A stretch of 64,000 bases of DNA. Source: Amphritea pacifica. GTDB taxonomy: Bacteria; Pseudomonadota; Gammaproteobacteria; Pseudomonadales; Balneatricaceae. A program made the position numbers and the translations under genes. Each line of letters starts with the position of its first letter. The first letter of the stretch is position 1. The notes under the pieces are model-generated. The model searched no databases, was not told the origin of the DNA, and saw only the letters and a list, made by a program, of their open reading frames with translations. The stretch spans positions 1 to 64,000 of the forward strand of contig NZ_JAFFZO010000027.1 in assembly GCF_016924145.1 (NCBI RefSeq), given 5' to 3'. Shown here piece after piece: positions 15,617 to 22,585 of this stretch.

Positions 15617-15970
15617 ATGGGTTATCTGACAACACATGTGCTGGACTCAGCCCACGGCTGTCCTGGCAGTGACATACCCGTCGCGCTCTATCGTATCAGT
15701 GACACCGGCCGTGAACTGCTGCAAACAACCCTGACCAATGGTGATGGTCGCTGCGATCAGCCGGTGCTGGAAGGAGCTGATTTTAAAAAGGGCGTCTACG
15801 AACTGGTCTTCAGTGTTGGCAGTTATTACCGCAAACGGGGTGTAGAACTACCTGAGCCCGCCTTTCTGGATGAAGTGGTGCTGCGCTTCGGTATTGCCGA
15901 TGAAGAGGAGCATTACCACGTGCCGCTGTTGATCTCGCCCTATAGCTATTCGACCTATCGCGGGTCTTAA
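15617..15970 (+). CDS. uraH: 5-hydroxyisourate hydrolase UraH
   Basis: A 117-residue transthyretin-like enzyme that hydrolyses 5-hydroxyisourate to OHCU. It shows the N-terminal LTTHVLDSAHGCPG with the catalytic His, the LTNGDGRC segment, HYHVPLLISPYSYSTY and the signature C-terminal YRGS. No signal peptide is present. GAGAGGATG precedes the start at a slightly long spacing. It is transcribed divergently from the puuE operon and completes the urate-to-allantoin steps with PuuD and UraD. Confidence 0.95.
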   Translation: MGYLTTHVLDSAHGCPGSDIPVALYRISDTGRELLQTTLTNGDGRCDQPVLEGADFKKGVYELVFSVGSYYRKRGVELPEPAFLDEVVLRFGIADEEEHYHVPLLISPYSYSTYRGS

Positions 15971-15973
15971 CGG

Positions 15974-16029
15974 CAGTCGCTAGACGTCGCTTCGCGAATA
16001 ATAACTTCAGTCGCTAGACGTCGCTTCGC
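15974..16029. repeat. Tandem 22-base repeat, GC-rich palindromic type
   Basis: A 22-base unit containing AGTCGCTAGACGTCGCTTCGC-type sequence occurs at 15974-15995 and again, identical, at 16008-16029. It resembles the hairpins at 1057-1106 and 20785-20825. It is a non-coding dispersed repeat. Confidence 0.7.
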
Positions 16030-16065
16030 TCCTTGCTAGTTGTTAGAAAAAGCGTTTTAAAAGAC

Positions 16066-16244
16066 GTTGCTCGTTGTCGTCTCGAAAAAGCGGGGGGTGT
16101 GGCTTTCTGTGGAGGTTGTTGTAGGAGCGACGTCCCCGTCGCGATTGGTATTACTGCCCAACTTGTTATTGCGGGAACTCTCCCTCACGACCCCTGCAAT
16201 TAATAAACCCACTGTAGGAGCCCTTTTTAAGGGCGATCTTTTAC
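16066..16244. repeat. Left copy of a direct repeat flanking the two-component islet
   Basis: This 179-base segment contains CGTTGTCGTCTCGAAAAAGC, a GTAGGAG-headed REP with stem GCGACG/CGTCGC, the string TATTACTGCCCAACTTGTTA and a second GTAGGAG REP with stem GCCCTT/AAGGGC. Nearly the same sequence recurs at 20449-20583, in the same orientation, with about 40 internal bases missing. The pair brackets four genes. Confidence 0.85.
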
Positions 16245-16290
16245 ATCTGTCTTTCTGTAAATTTCATGCTGTCATATCCCCGATCAATTT

Positions 16291-16306
16291 CTTACGTGCT
16301 TCTTAC
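16291..16306 (+). promoter_or_regulatory. Pair of CTTAC repeats spaced 11 bp, before the Sel1 gene
   Basis: CTTAC occurs at 16291 and 16302, exactly one helical turn apart, about 75 bp upstream of the Sel1 start. The same pentamer repeats at 11-bp spacing before the DUF3047-like gene. Direct repeats at 11 bp are the usual binding format of OmpR/PhoB-type regulators, one of which is encoded between the two sites. Confidence 0.5.
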
Positions 16307-16377
16307 ACACGGGCGGAGCAACTTCTGTAAAAATTAAAGCCTACCTATAACGGTTTTTTCTAATACAGAGGTTAGCT

Positions 16378-16896
16378 ATGAAAAACTTCCTGAACGTTCA
16401 TCACTTATATACCAGCCTGGCGCTGATATTCATGTTGCACGGCGGCACTGTTCACGCGAATACTGCCCCCATCGACGATGGTTACCTTAATCCGGTGGAA
16501 GATCTACGTTACTATATGGAACAGCTTGAGCGTTTGCCCGAAAGGTTAGGGGTGATCTGCTGGGCAGCTTATGAGGTTCATAAAGAGGGTAAACATGAGA
16601 GTGCGATGACCCTGCTTAATGCTTGTGCTGATCGAGGCCTGGTTGCCTCAATGTTAATGCTCTCAAATTTTTATGAGGACGGCGTGCTTAATACAGGTGA
16701 ACTACCTGGAGTTTCGACGTTATGGTTAAAGCGTGCGGCAGACACTGGCGATAGCCGGGGGCAGTATTATTATGGCCTGGCGCTGTTACGGGGTTACGGC
16801 CATAGCAGAAATGAAACACTCGGCCGGCAATGGATAGAACTGGCTGCCAGACAAGGGTTTCCAGATGCCGTTGAGGCGTATGAGCAGTGGAGATAA
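16378..16896 (+). CDS. Exported Sel1-repeat protein
   Basis: A 172-residue protein with a signal peptide (about residues 1-27, cleavage after VHA) and Sel1-type helical repeats from about residue 75: ALTLLNACADRGLVASMLMLSN-like, WLKRAADTGDSRGQYYYGLALL and WIELAARQGFPDAVEAY. Sel1 proteins act as periplasmic or surface scaffolds, often in signalling. It is the first gene of an operon with the sensor kinase, which it overlaps by 17 bp. It could therefore present a ligand or partner to the kinase sensor domain; this is inference. AGAGG precedes the ATG. Confidence 0.75.
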   Translation: MKNFLNVHHLYTSLALIFMLHGGTVHANTAPIDDGYLNPVEDLRYYMEQLERLPERLGVICWAAYEVHKEGKHESAMTLLNACADRGLVASMLMLSNFYEDGVLNTGELPGVSTLWLKRAADTGDSRGQYYYGLALLRGYGHSRNETLGRQWIELAARQGFPDAVEAYEQWR

Positions 16897-18367
16897 TGTG
16901 CTAAGTCGGTTGATTAGCAGCACTGGCCGGTATGCTGGGTTGCTTATCGGTATCGCGGTTCTGATTCCGTTTATGCTGGTCGTTGGACTGGGTATTCATG
17001 GTTATCGGGCGCTGGACGAGCTGCATAAGGGCGAGCTGTTCGATAAGACTACGGCAGAGTCCAGGCTGTTACAGAGTTTATTATCCAGGCAGGTTGATGC
17101 TCTGGCCTTATCGCATCAGACCGCGGTGCGCAGTGAGATACTGGATGATAAATATGGAGATTTAAGTTCTCTGGCCACTAATAGCTCCCTGATTGAACTG
17201 GTATCTGTGTATACCGACGATGGTATTCTCTACCCGGATTCTGGCCTCGCACTGACGTTTTTTGATAAAACGTTACTGGACGATGTGAAAACAGACATTA
17301 TCTCTGCGCATGATCAATTACAGCGTCGCTCAGCCAATCAGGCAGTGGATGTCTGGTTGGCGGTGACCACTTCAATTGGTCCTGCATATCTTTACTGTTG
17401 GAGGGGGCAGCCAGGTATGACCCTGTGTGTGTTGTCGACAGCTAAAGTGGTACATGATTGGGTGTGGGATAGCGATGAGCTTAGAGTGCTGAGCCATGAC
17501 TTTAAAATTGAGGACAGCTTTAGTCAGTTGCAGGCCGCTCCTGATACTCCTCCCAAGGTGCAGTACACCTTCAAAAAACTCGGGTTGATCATTACGCCGC
17601 AACTTAAAGTTGCACCGCAGGAAACTGCCTCTGCTCGCTGGTTATTTCTCGCGCTGGTGCTGCCGCTGCTGGGGCTGAGCTGCGCTGTCTCCTACCTGGT
17701 TTACCGGCATTACAAAGTGCAGGTCTTGCGGGCGGAGACGCTGCTTAGTTGTACTCAGGATATTGCCCACGAGCTCAGAACTCCTCTGGGGAATATCAAT
17801 TTGTATGTTGGTCTCATGCTGCGCTCCGAAGAACAATCAGATAAAGAACGTTATCAATTGATTGTTGATAACGAGATGCTGCGTATTTCTCAGATCATCG
17901 ATAATGCCACAGCACTCATGCGTGGAAAACCAGTGGACCCGTGGCAGTATTTGTCACCGGCGACCCATTTACAGTCGCTATATCAGCAGTATCAGCTCCG
18001 GTTGACGTCAACGGGCTGTCAGCTTTGTGTACAAACGACACTCAATGATAAGTACTGGTATCCAAAACTCGCGGTTGAGTTAGTGTTACTGAATCTGCTC
18101 GACAACGCGCGTAAGTATGCTCCCGGACATCTGGTTACAATGGCGGCAGGACTGGAGGACAACGAATTGTTCTTCTCGGTAAATAACCGCAGGCAGCAAG
18201 CGGTTGATAGCCCCTATGCTATCGCCCCTGCCGGGCTGGGCCTTGGCTTGCAAACCTGTCAGCGACTCGCAGCTCAATTTGATGGTCGACTGGATATGAA
18301 AATGACAGACTCCGGCCGTCACTATAAGCTTTATCTGCCCATACTGAAGCGAGATCCCCCATGTTAA
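16880..18367 (+). CDS. Membrane sensor histidine kinase
   Basis: A 495-residue kinase. The first membrane helix covers about residues 10-35 (AGLLIGIAVLIPFMLVVGLGIHG), then comes an extracytoplasmic sensor domain of about 210 residues not assignable by eye, and a second helix (WLFLALVLPLLGLSCAVSYLVY). The phospho-acceptor His is residue 297 in DIAHELRTPLGN. The ATPase domain has the N-box NLLDNARKYA and the G-box GLGLGLQTCQRLAAQFDG. The loop is short. The start at 16880 with TGAGG upstream is preferred over one five codons earlier. It overlaps the response-regulator gene by 7 bp, so the two are a cognate pair. Confidence 0.85.
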   Translation: MSSGDNVLSRLISSTGRYAGLLIGIAVLIPFMLVVGLGIHGYRALDELHKGELFDKTTAESRLLQSLLSRQVDALALSHQTAVRSEILDDKYGDLSSLATNSSLIELVSVYTDDGILYPDSGLALTFFDKTLLDDVKTDIISAHDQLQRRSANQAVDVWLAVTTSIGPAYLYCWRGQPGMTLCVLSTAKVVHDWVWDSDELRVLSHDFKIEDSFSQLQAAPDTPPKVQYTFKKLGLIITPQLKVAPQETASARWLFLALVLPLLGLSCAVSYLVYRHYKVQVLRAETLLSCTQDIAHELRTPLGNINLYVGLMLRSEEQSDKERYQLIVDNEMLRISQIIDNATALMRGKPVDPWQYLSPATHLQSLYQQYQLRLTSTGCQLCVQTTLNDKYWYPKLAVELVLLNLLDNARKYAPGHLVTMAAGLEDNELFFSVNNRRQQAVDSPYAIAPAGLGLGLQTCQRLAAQFDGRLDMKMTDSGRHYKLYLPILKRDPPC

Positions 18368-19047
18368 CTGTGCTGATTGTTGAAGATGACTCTCTGACCA
18401 CTTTGGGCTTAAAAGAGCTGTTGACACTCGAGGGTTATCGTTGCCTGTGCTTTGACACGGCAGAACACGCCTGGCAAGCCTGTCAGCAGTCGAAACCGGA
18501 TCTCTGTATTCTGGATCGGAATTTACCGGGCATGTCGGGCGACGAACTCTGTAAAAGGCTGCGAAGTCACTGGCCGACACTGCCGATTCTGATGTTATCA
18601 GCCAAGGGCTCTGAACCTGAACGTATTGAAGGACTCGCGCTAGGTGTGGATGATTATGTCAGCAAACCTTACAGTGTGAATGAACTGTTAGCTCGTATCG
18701 AGGCGATGGTGAGAAGAATACCCCTGTATAAAAGCTGTGAACCGATCTCCGGATTCTGGATGCGTGATCTGTATATTGATGTTGGTGGTTTAAGGGCTGT
18801 GCGTGAGGGTAATTCAGTGGAATTAACCCCCAGAGAGCTGTCTATTCTGCGCTTATTGTATGAATCAGAGGGCAATGTGGTAAGCCGGGATATGCTGTTT
18901 AACGAGTGCTGGGGACGCGATTACTTTCCCAATAGCCGGGCGCTTGATCAATCTATTGCGGTGCTAAGGGGGAAAATTGAAACAGATCAGAAGGTTCCCG
19001 AGATTATTAAAACCGCACGGGGCTCTGGCTATCGTTATGAGGCATGA
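18361..19047 (+). CDS. OmpR/PhoB-family response regulator
   Basis: A 228-residue regulator. The receiver domain (about 1-120) has acidic residues E8-D9-D10, phospho-acceptor D52 in CILDRNLPGMSG and the conserved lysine in DDYVSKPYS. The C-terminal winged helix (about 130-226) ends AVLRGKIETDQ...IIKTARGSGYRYEA, typical of OmpR/PhoB. It forms a pair with the overlapping upstream kinase. Its probable targets are its own operon and the next gene, both preceded by CTTAC repeats at 11-bp spacing. Confidence 0.9.
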   Translation: MLTVLIVEDDSLTTLGLKELLTLEGYRCLCFDTAEHAWQACQQSKPDLCILDRNLPGMSGDELCKRLRSHWPTLPILMLSAKGSEPERIEGLALGVDDYVSKPYSVNELLARIEAMVRRIPLYKSCEPISGFWMRDLYIDVGGLRAVREGNSVELTPRELSILRLLYESEGNVVSRDMLFNECWGRDYFPNSRALDQSIAVLRGKIETDQKVPEIIKTARGSGYRYEA

Positions 19048-19051
19048 AGGG

Positions 19052-19089
19052 CTTACAAAAAACTTACCTTCTACTTACTCAAAACTGAC
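19052..19089 (+). promoter_or_regulatory. Four-fold 11-bp direct repeat, probable response-regulator binding array
   Basis: CTTAC at 19052, 19063 and 19074 and CTGAC at 19085 repeat with exact 11-bp spacing. The array begins 4 bp after the response-regulator stop codon and ends 60 bp before the next start. The spacing equals a helical turn, as for tandem OmpR/PhoB subunits. Confidence 0.65.
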
Positions 19090-19149
19090 TTAACAACAGC
19101 GCGCACTTATTACGCTACATAGAAACCGTAACGTAATAAGGAATCCTGT

Positions 19150-20340
19150 ATGTCAAAGTCATTATCAGATCAGTCAAATAGCCAGAGTCGCAGACGAGCG
19201 ATTAAATCTATATTGGGGGTTGGCGCTCTGCTTCCCTGTGCCTCGGTATTGGCATTGAAAAGTGGTGCTTCTGCACCGGAACCGAATAAAAACTTTCATC
19301 TCAAGGTGGCTAATTTAGTTAACCGCTCCAGGGCTAATATCGAGCGGCTGATCAACTTTACCCTGACCCCGGAGGATCTTCCCTGGACCCAAACGCTGGG
19401 GCAGTTAACTGCAGGGCAATCTGTTACTTTTCTGTTGAACGGTCGCTGGTGGATTGTTAAAGAGATGGACCTGTGGGTGGAGCCGGGTGTTGCTTTTCAT
19501 GCGCGAATTGATGGCGGTCTCTCATATAATCCGATGAATAATAGTGGCACTATGCTGGCCGACCGCTCCGGTGTTTTAGAGATCGCCCGTTCCGTAGGTG
19601 AATTTTCAAATCCACAGGGTGAGTTATTCACGCCCCCTGAGCACTACGTCGCGGCTGAAGGCTTCATCGAGGGAGTGGCGATCATATGGCAGGACGATCC
19701 GCTCCAGGGACTGATACAACTTTCCGCAGCCGGTGATGTAGAAGGCTTGGTAAGTGCCGAAATTAAGCGGTTAAGCCATGAAAGCAGCCTGCCGGCGGGT
19801 TGGCACTATATGTATATGTTTGGTGATGGGGGGATCTTTACCAGTGACCATGAGGGCCATATAGACTGCAACACTCACAAAGATGTAGGTATTTTACAAT
19901 ATCCCATCGAAATGCCCCTGGAGAAGGGGCTGGGTATTTCCTGGCAGTGGCTGGTTGAACAGCTACCGGCTGATGTAGCCGAAGATGCTGTCTTGAGTCA
20001 CGATTATCTATCTATTGCAGTTGAGTTTGATGATGGTAAAGACATTACATATATGTGGAGCTCATCGTTACCGGAAGGCAAGGTCTTTCAATGTCCACTA
20101 CCGCGCTGGAGCGACATAGAAACCCATGTTGTGCAGCGAAGTGGGGCAACTGAGTTAGGTAAAGAATTGAAAGAGCAGCGGAACCTGTATAGTGATTATC
20201 AGCAATTTATTGGAGGTTCGGCCACACAGGTCACCCGAATCTGGTTGATTGCCAACAGCGTATTCCTCCGTAGCTCGGGAAGATGTAGTTACAGTGATAT
20301 AGCCTTACACCGCGGCTCAACAATCGTCAAAGTGCTGTGA
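19150..20340 (+). CDS. Tat-exported DUF3047-like protein
   Basis: A 396-residue protein beginning with a twin-arginine signal (SQSRRRAIKSILGVGALLP, about residues 12-35), so it is exported folded. The middle (about 75-225, TAGQSVTFLLNGRWWI...IIWQDDPLQGLIQLSA) looks like a beta-sandwich; it vaguely recalls LecA-type galactose lectins, which I cannot confirm. The C-terminal part (about 255-395: GISWQWLVEQLP, LSIAVEFDDGKDITYMWSSSLP and SDYQQFIGG...WLIANSVFLRSSGRCSYSDIAL) resembles DUF3047. It has its own promoter region with four CTTAC-type repeats and is the likely output of the two-component pair. Function is unknown. Confidence 0.6.
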   Translation: MSKSLSDQSNSQSRRRAIKSILGVGALLPCASVLALKSGASAPEPNKNFHLKVANLVNRSRANIERLINFTLTPEDLPWTQTLGQLTAGQSVTFLLNGRWWIVKEMDLWVEPGVAFHARIDGGLSYNPMNNSGTMLADRSGVLEIARSVGEFSNPQGELFTPPEHYVAAEGFIEGVAIIWQDDPLQGLIQLSAAGDVEGLVSAEIKRLSHESSLPAGWHYMYMFGDGGIFTSDHEGHIDCNTHKDVGILQYPIEMPLEKGLGISWQWLVEQLPADVAEDAVLSHDYLSIAVEFDDGKDITYMWSSSLPEGKVFQCPLPRWSDIETHVVQRSGATELGKELKEQRNLYSDYQQFIGGSATQVTRIWLIANSVFLRSSGRCSYSDIALHRGSTIVKVL

Positions 20341-20391
20341 CGCTGGTTATTTCTCCCGTGTGAACTATTTGAAAGAAAAGGATACTACTTA

Positions 20392-20406
20392 CCCCTTTTG
20401 AAGGGG
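20392..20406 (+). terminator. Short hairpin after the DUF3047-like gene
   Basis: CCCCTT-TTG-AAGGGG followed by CATTATTTT, 52 bp after the stop codon. The stem is short, so this is a weak terminator candidate. Confidence 0.4.
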
Positions 20407-20448
20407 CATTATTTTCTGCTGAAGCGACGGATGGTTAAAGGAAAAGCC

Positions 20449-20583
20449 GTTGTTCGTTGTCGTCTCGAAAAAGCGGGGGTGTGGCTTTCTGTGGGGGTTG
20501 TTGTAGGAGCGACGTCCCCGTCGCGATTGGTATTACTGCCCAACTTGTTATTGTAGGAGCCCTTTTTAAGGGGGATCCTTTAC
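20449..20583. repeat. Right copy of the direct repeat flanking the two-component islet
   Basis: Near-identical to 16066-16244 (CGTTGTCGTCTCGAAAAAGC, the GTAGGAG REP with GCGACG/CGTCGC, TATTACTGCCCAACTTGTTA, then the GCCCTT REP), but lacking about 40 bases between the two REPs. It could be a relic of duplication or recombination around the four genes. Confidence 0.85.
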
Positions 20584-20940
20584 TTCAAAGTTTAACCACA
20601 GAGAATCAAAAGGGTCAGAGCAATCGATTTCACCAACCCTTCTTAATAGCACAGAAACCTGCTCCATCACTCTTGCTGTTAAGAAGGCTTTCCGAGCGAC
20701 GGGCAAGCCGGGAACCGGCGTTCGAACCACGAGCCACGGCTCTTATAGTTCGATCCACGAGCGATGTCCCTGCTTTTTCTAGATAACTAGCTAGTGGCGG
20801 AGCCGCGATCTCGCGACTAAATATTTAACCCTCCCGTCTAGCCAGCCCGCTCATATACCGCTAATATTTCCCCTACGTCCCTGAGCACAGGGTCGGCGTC
20901 GCTCGGACGGTTCCGGGCGCTTACGTTAATAGAGGTTACT
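20584..20940. other. Intergenic region before alaC with degenerate repeats
   Basis: No gene is supported. Around 20785-20825 lie CTAG-rich and GCGG/CCGC palindromes akin to those at 1057-1106 and 15974-16029. The last 15 bases contain AGAGG, the alaC ribosome site. Composition suggests decayed repeat material. Confidence 0.5.
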
Positions 20941-22173
20941 ATGGCCGATAATTCTGGCACCCCCCCCGTACGTCATTTTTCCCGTATCGATCGCTTGCCC
21001 CCGTATGTTTTTAATATCACCGCTGAGCTGAAGATGGCGGCGCGCCGTCGTGGTGAGGATATTATCGATTTCAGTATGGGCAATCCCGATGGCCCCACAC
21101 CACCGCATATTGTTGAGAAGCTCTGCACCGTCGCGCAGCGTGATGATACCCATGGTTACTCCACTTCTCGCGGTATTCCACGCCTTCGACGGGCGATCTC
21201 CCGCTGGTATCAGGATCGCTATCAGGTCGAGATTGATCCTGAAGAGGAGGCGATTGTCACTATTGGTTCCAAGGAGGGCCTGGCGCATCTGATGCTGGCG
21301 ACGGTGGATCATGGCGACACTGTTCTGGTGCCCAATCCAAGTTACCCGATTCATATCTACGGCGCGGTGATTGCCGGTGCCCAGGTGCGTTCGGTTCCGC
21401 TGATTCCCGGTGTCGATTTTTTTGTTGAACTGGAGCGGGCTATCCGGGAGTCGATTCCGAAACCGAAGATGATTATTCTCGGCTTTCCGTCCAATCCCAC
21501 CGCGCAGTGTGTCGAACTGGATTTCTTCGAACGGGTGGTGGCGTTGGCTAAAGAGCACAATATCATCGTGGTACACGATCTGGCGTATGCCGATATTGTC
21601 TATGACGGCTGGAAAGCGCCCTCGATCATGCAGGTGCCGGGTGCCAAGGATGTCGCTGTCGAGTTCTTCACGCTGTCCAAGAGTTACAACATGGCGGGTT
21701 GGCGTATCGGCTTTATGGTCGGTAACAAAGAGCTGGTGCATGCGCTGGCCCGGATCAAAAGCTACCACGATTACGGCACCTTCACCCCGCTGCAGGTGGC
21801 GGCTATTGCTGCACTGGAGGGGGATCAGCAGTGTGTGCTGGATATCGCTGAGCAGTATCGGCAACGGCGTAATGCGCTGGCAAAGGGACTGCATGAGGCG
21901 GGCTGGATGGTGGATATCCCCAAAGCATCGATGTATATCTGGGCTAAAATTCCTGAACCTTATCAGGCGATGGGATCGCTGGAGTTCGCCAAGAAACTGC
22001 TCTCTGACGCTAAAGTATGTGTCTCTCCGGGTGTGGGTTTTGGGGATTACGGTGATGGTTTCGTACGCTTTGCCCTGATCGAGAATCAGGACCGTATCCG
22101 TCAGGCGGTGCGGGGTATCAAAGCGATGTTCCGTAAGGATGGCCTGATCAGGATGCCGGAAAAACGCCGTTAA
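20941..22173 (+). CDS. alaC: Alanine transaminase AlaC
   Basis: A 410-residue class-I PLP aminotransferase of the AlaC (YfdZ) type, exchanging the amino group between glutamate and pyruvate. Features are IDRLPPYVFNITAELK at the N terminus, NPSYPIHIYGA, FPSNPTAQC, VHDLAYADIVYDG and the PLP lysine in FTLSKSYNMAGWRIGF, with a final FVRFALIEN. It stands alone between the repeat-rich region and a convergent small gene. In this organism it may also connect pyruvate with nitrogen from purines, which is an inference. Confidence 0.88.
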   Translation: MADNSGTPPVRHFSRIDRLPPYVFNITAELKMAARRRGEDIIDFSMGNPDGPTPPHIVEKLCTVAQRDDTHGYSTSRGIPRLRRAISRWYQDRYQVEIDPEEEAIVTIGSKEGLAHLMLATVDHGDTVLVPNPSYPIHIYGAVIAGAQVRSVPLIPGVDFFVELERAIRESIPKPKMIILGFPSNPTAQCVELDFFERVVALAKEHNIIVVHDLAYADIVYDGWKAPSIMQVPGAKDVAVEFFTLSKSYNMAGWRIGFMVGNKELVHALARIKSYHDYGTFTPLQVAAIAALEGDQQCVLDIAEQYRQRRNALAKGLHEAGWMVDIPKASMYIWAKIPEPYQAMGSLEFAKKLLSDAKVCVSPGVGFGDYGDGFVRFALIENQDRIRQAVRGIKAMFRKDGLIRMPEKRR

Positions 22174-22182
22174 ACTCCACAG

Positions 22183-22211
22183 ACAGGCCTGACCTATCGC
22201 GTCAGGCCTGT
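22183..22211. terminator. Hairpin after alaC
   Basis: ACAGGCCTGAC and GTCAGGCCTGT form a perfect 11-bp stem with a seven-base loop, 10 bp after the alaC stop. It lies between convergent genes. The U-tract is poor, so termination strength is uncertain. Confidence 0.55.
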
Positions 22212-22256
22212 TGACACGTTTGATCTTAAATCTGCCCGTTGCCCTCGTACCGGCGG

Positions 22257-22430
22257 TTACTCCGGTTTTTCTATCGCCAGTATCTCTTTATATATTTTCT
22301 CAGCTTCTACGGTGCGTTCTGAGTAGGTTTCGATATCGCCATCTCTCTGGGCGAGCATCGCTTCCTGCAGTGTTGCATTGTAACGCTTACGCAGCTTTTT
22401 TGTCGGATCGGATCTGAATATAGAAAGCAT
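22257..22430 (-). CDS. Small conserved protein, DUF6435/Lacal_2735-like
   Basis: A 57-residue protein: MLSIFRSDPTKKLRKRYN followed by a charged helix with EAMLAQRDGDIETYSERT and AEKIYKEI. This pattern (short N-terminal FRSDP, then KKL-x-K and QRxGDI) occurs in a widespread family of small uncharacterised proteins. The ATG at 22430, with GAG a few bases upstream, is chosen over one four codons earlier. It is convergent with alaC. No function is known. Confidence 0.7.
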   Translation of the reverse strand: MLSIFRSDPTKKLRKRYNATLQEAMLAQRDGDIETYSERTVEAEKIYKEILAIEKPE

Positions 22431-22585
22431 CACGTTTCTCACGGTTTGTCGTTACTTAACAATACGGTGAGAGGTTGATGTTGGATCGCTGATATGTTGA
22501 AAGATCGGGACGGGGGAATCCGTTCCGACCGGGACAGCCTGAACAGCCGATCCCAGCCCGAAGCGGATCCGATTTAAGTGGCAGG

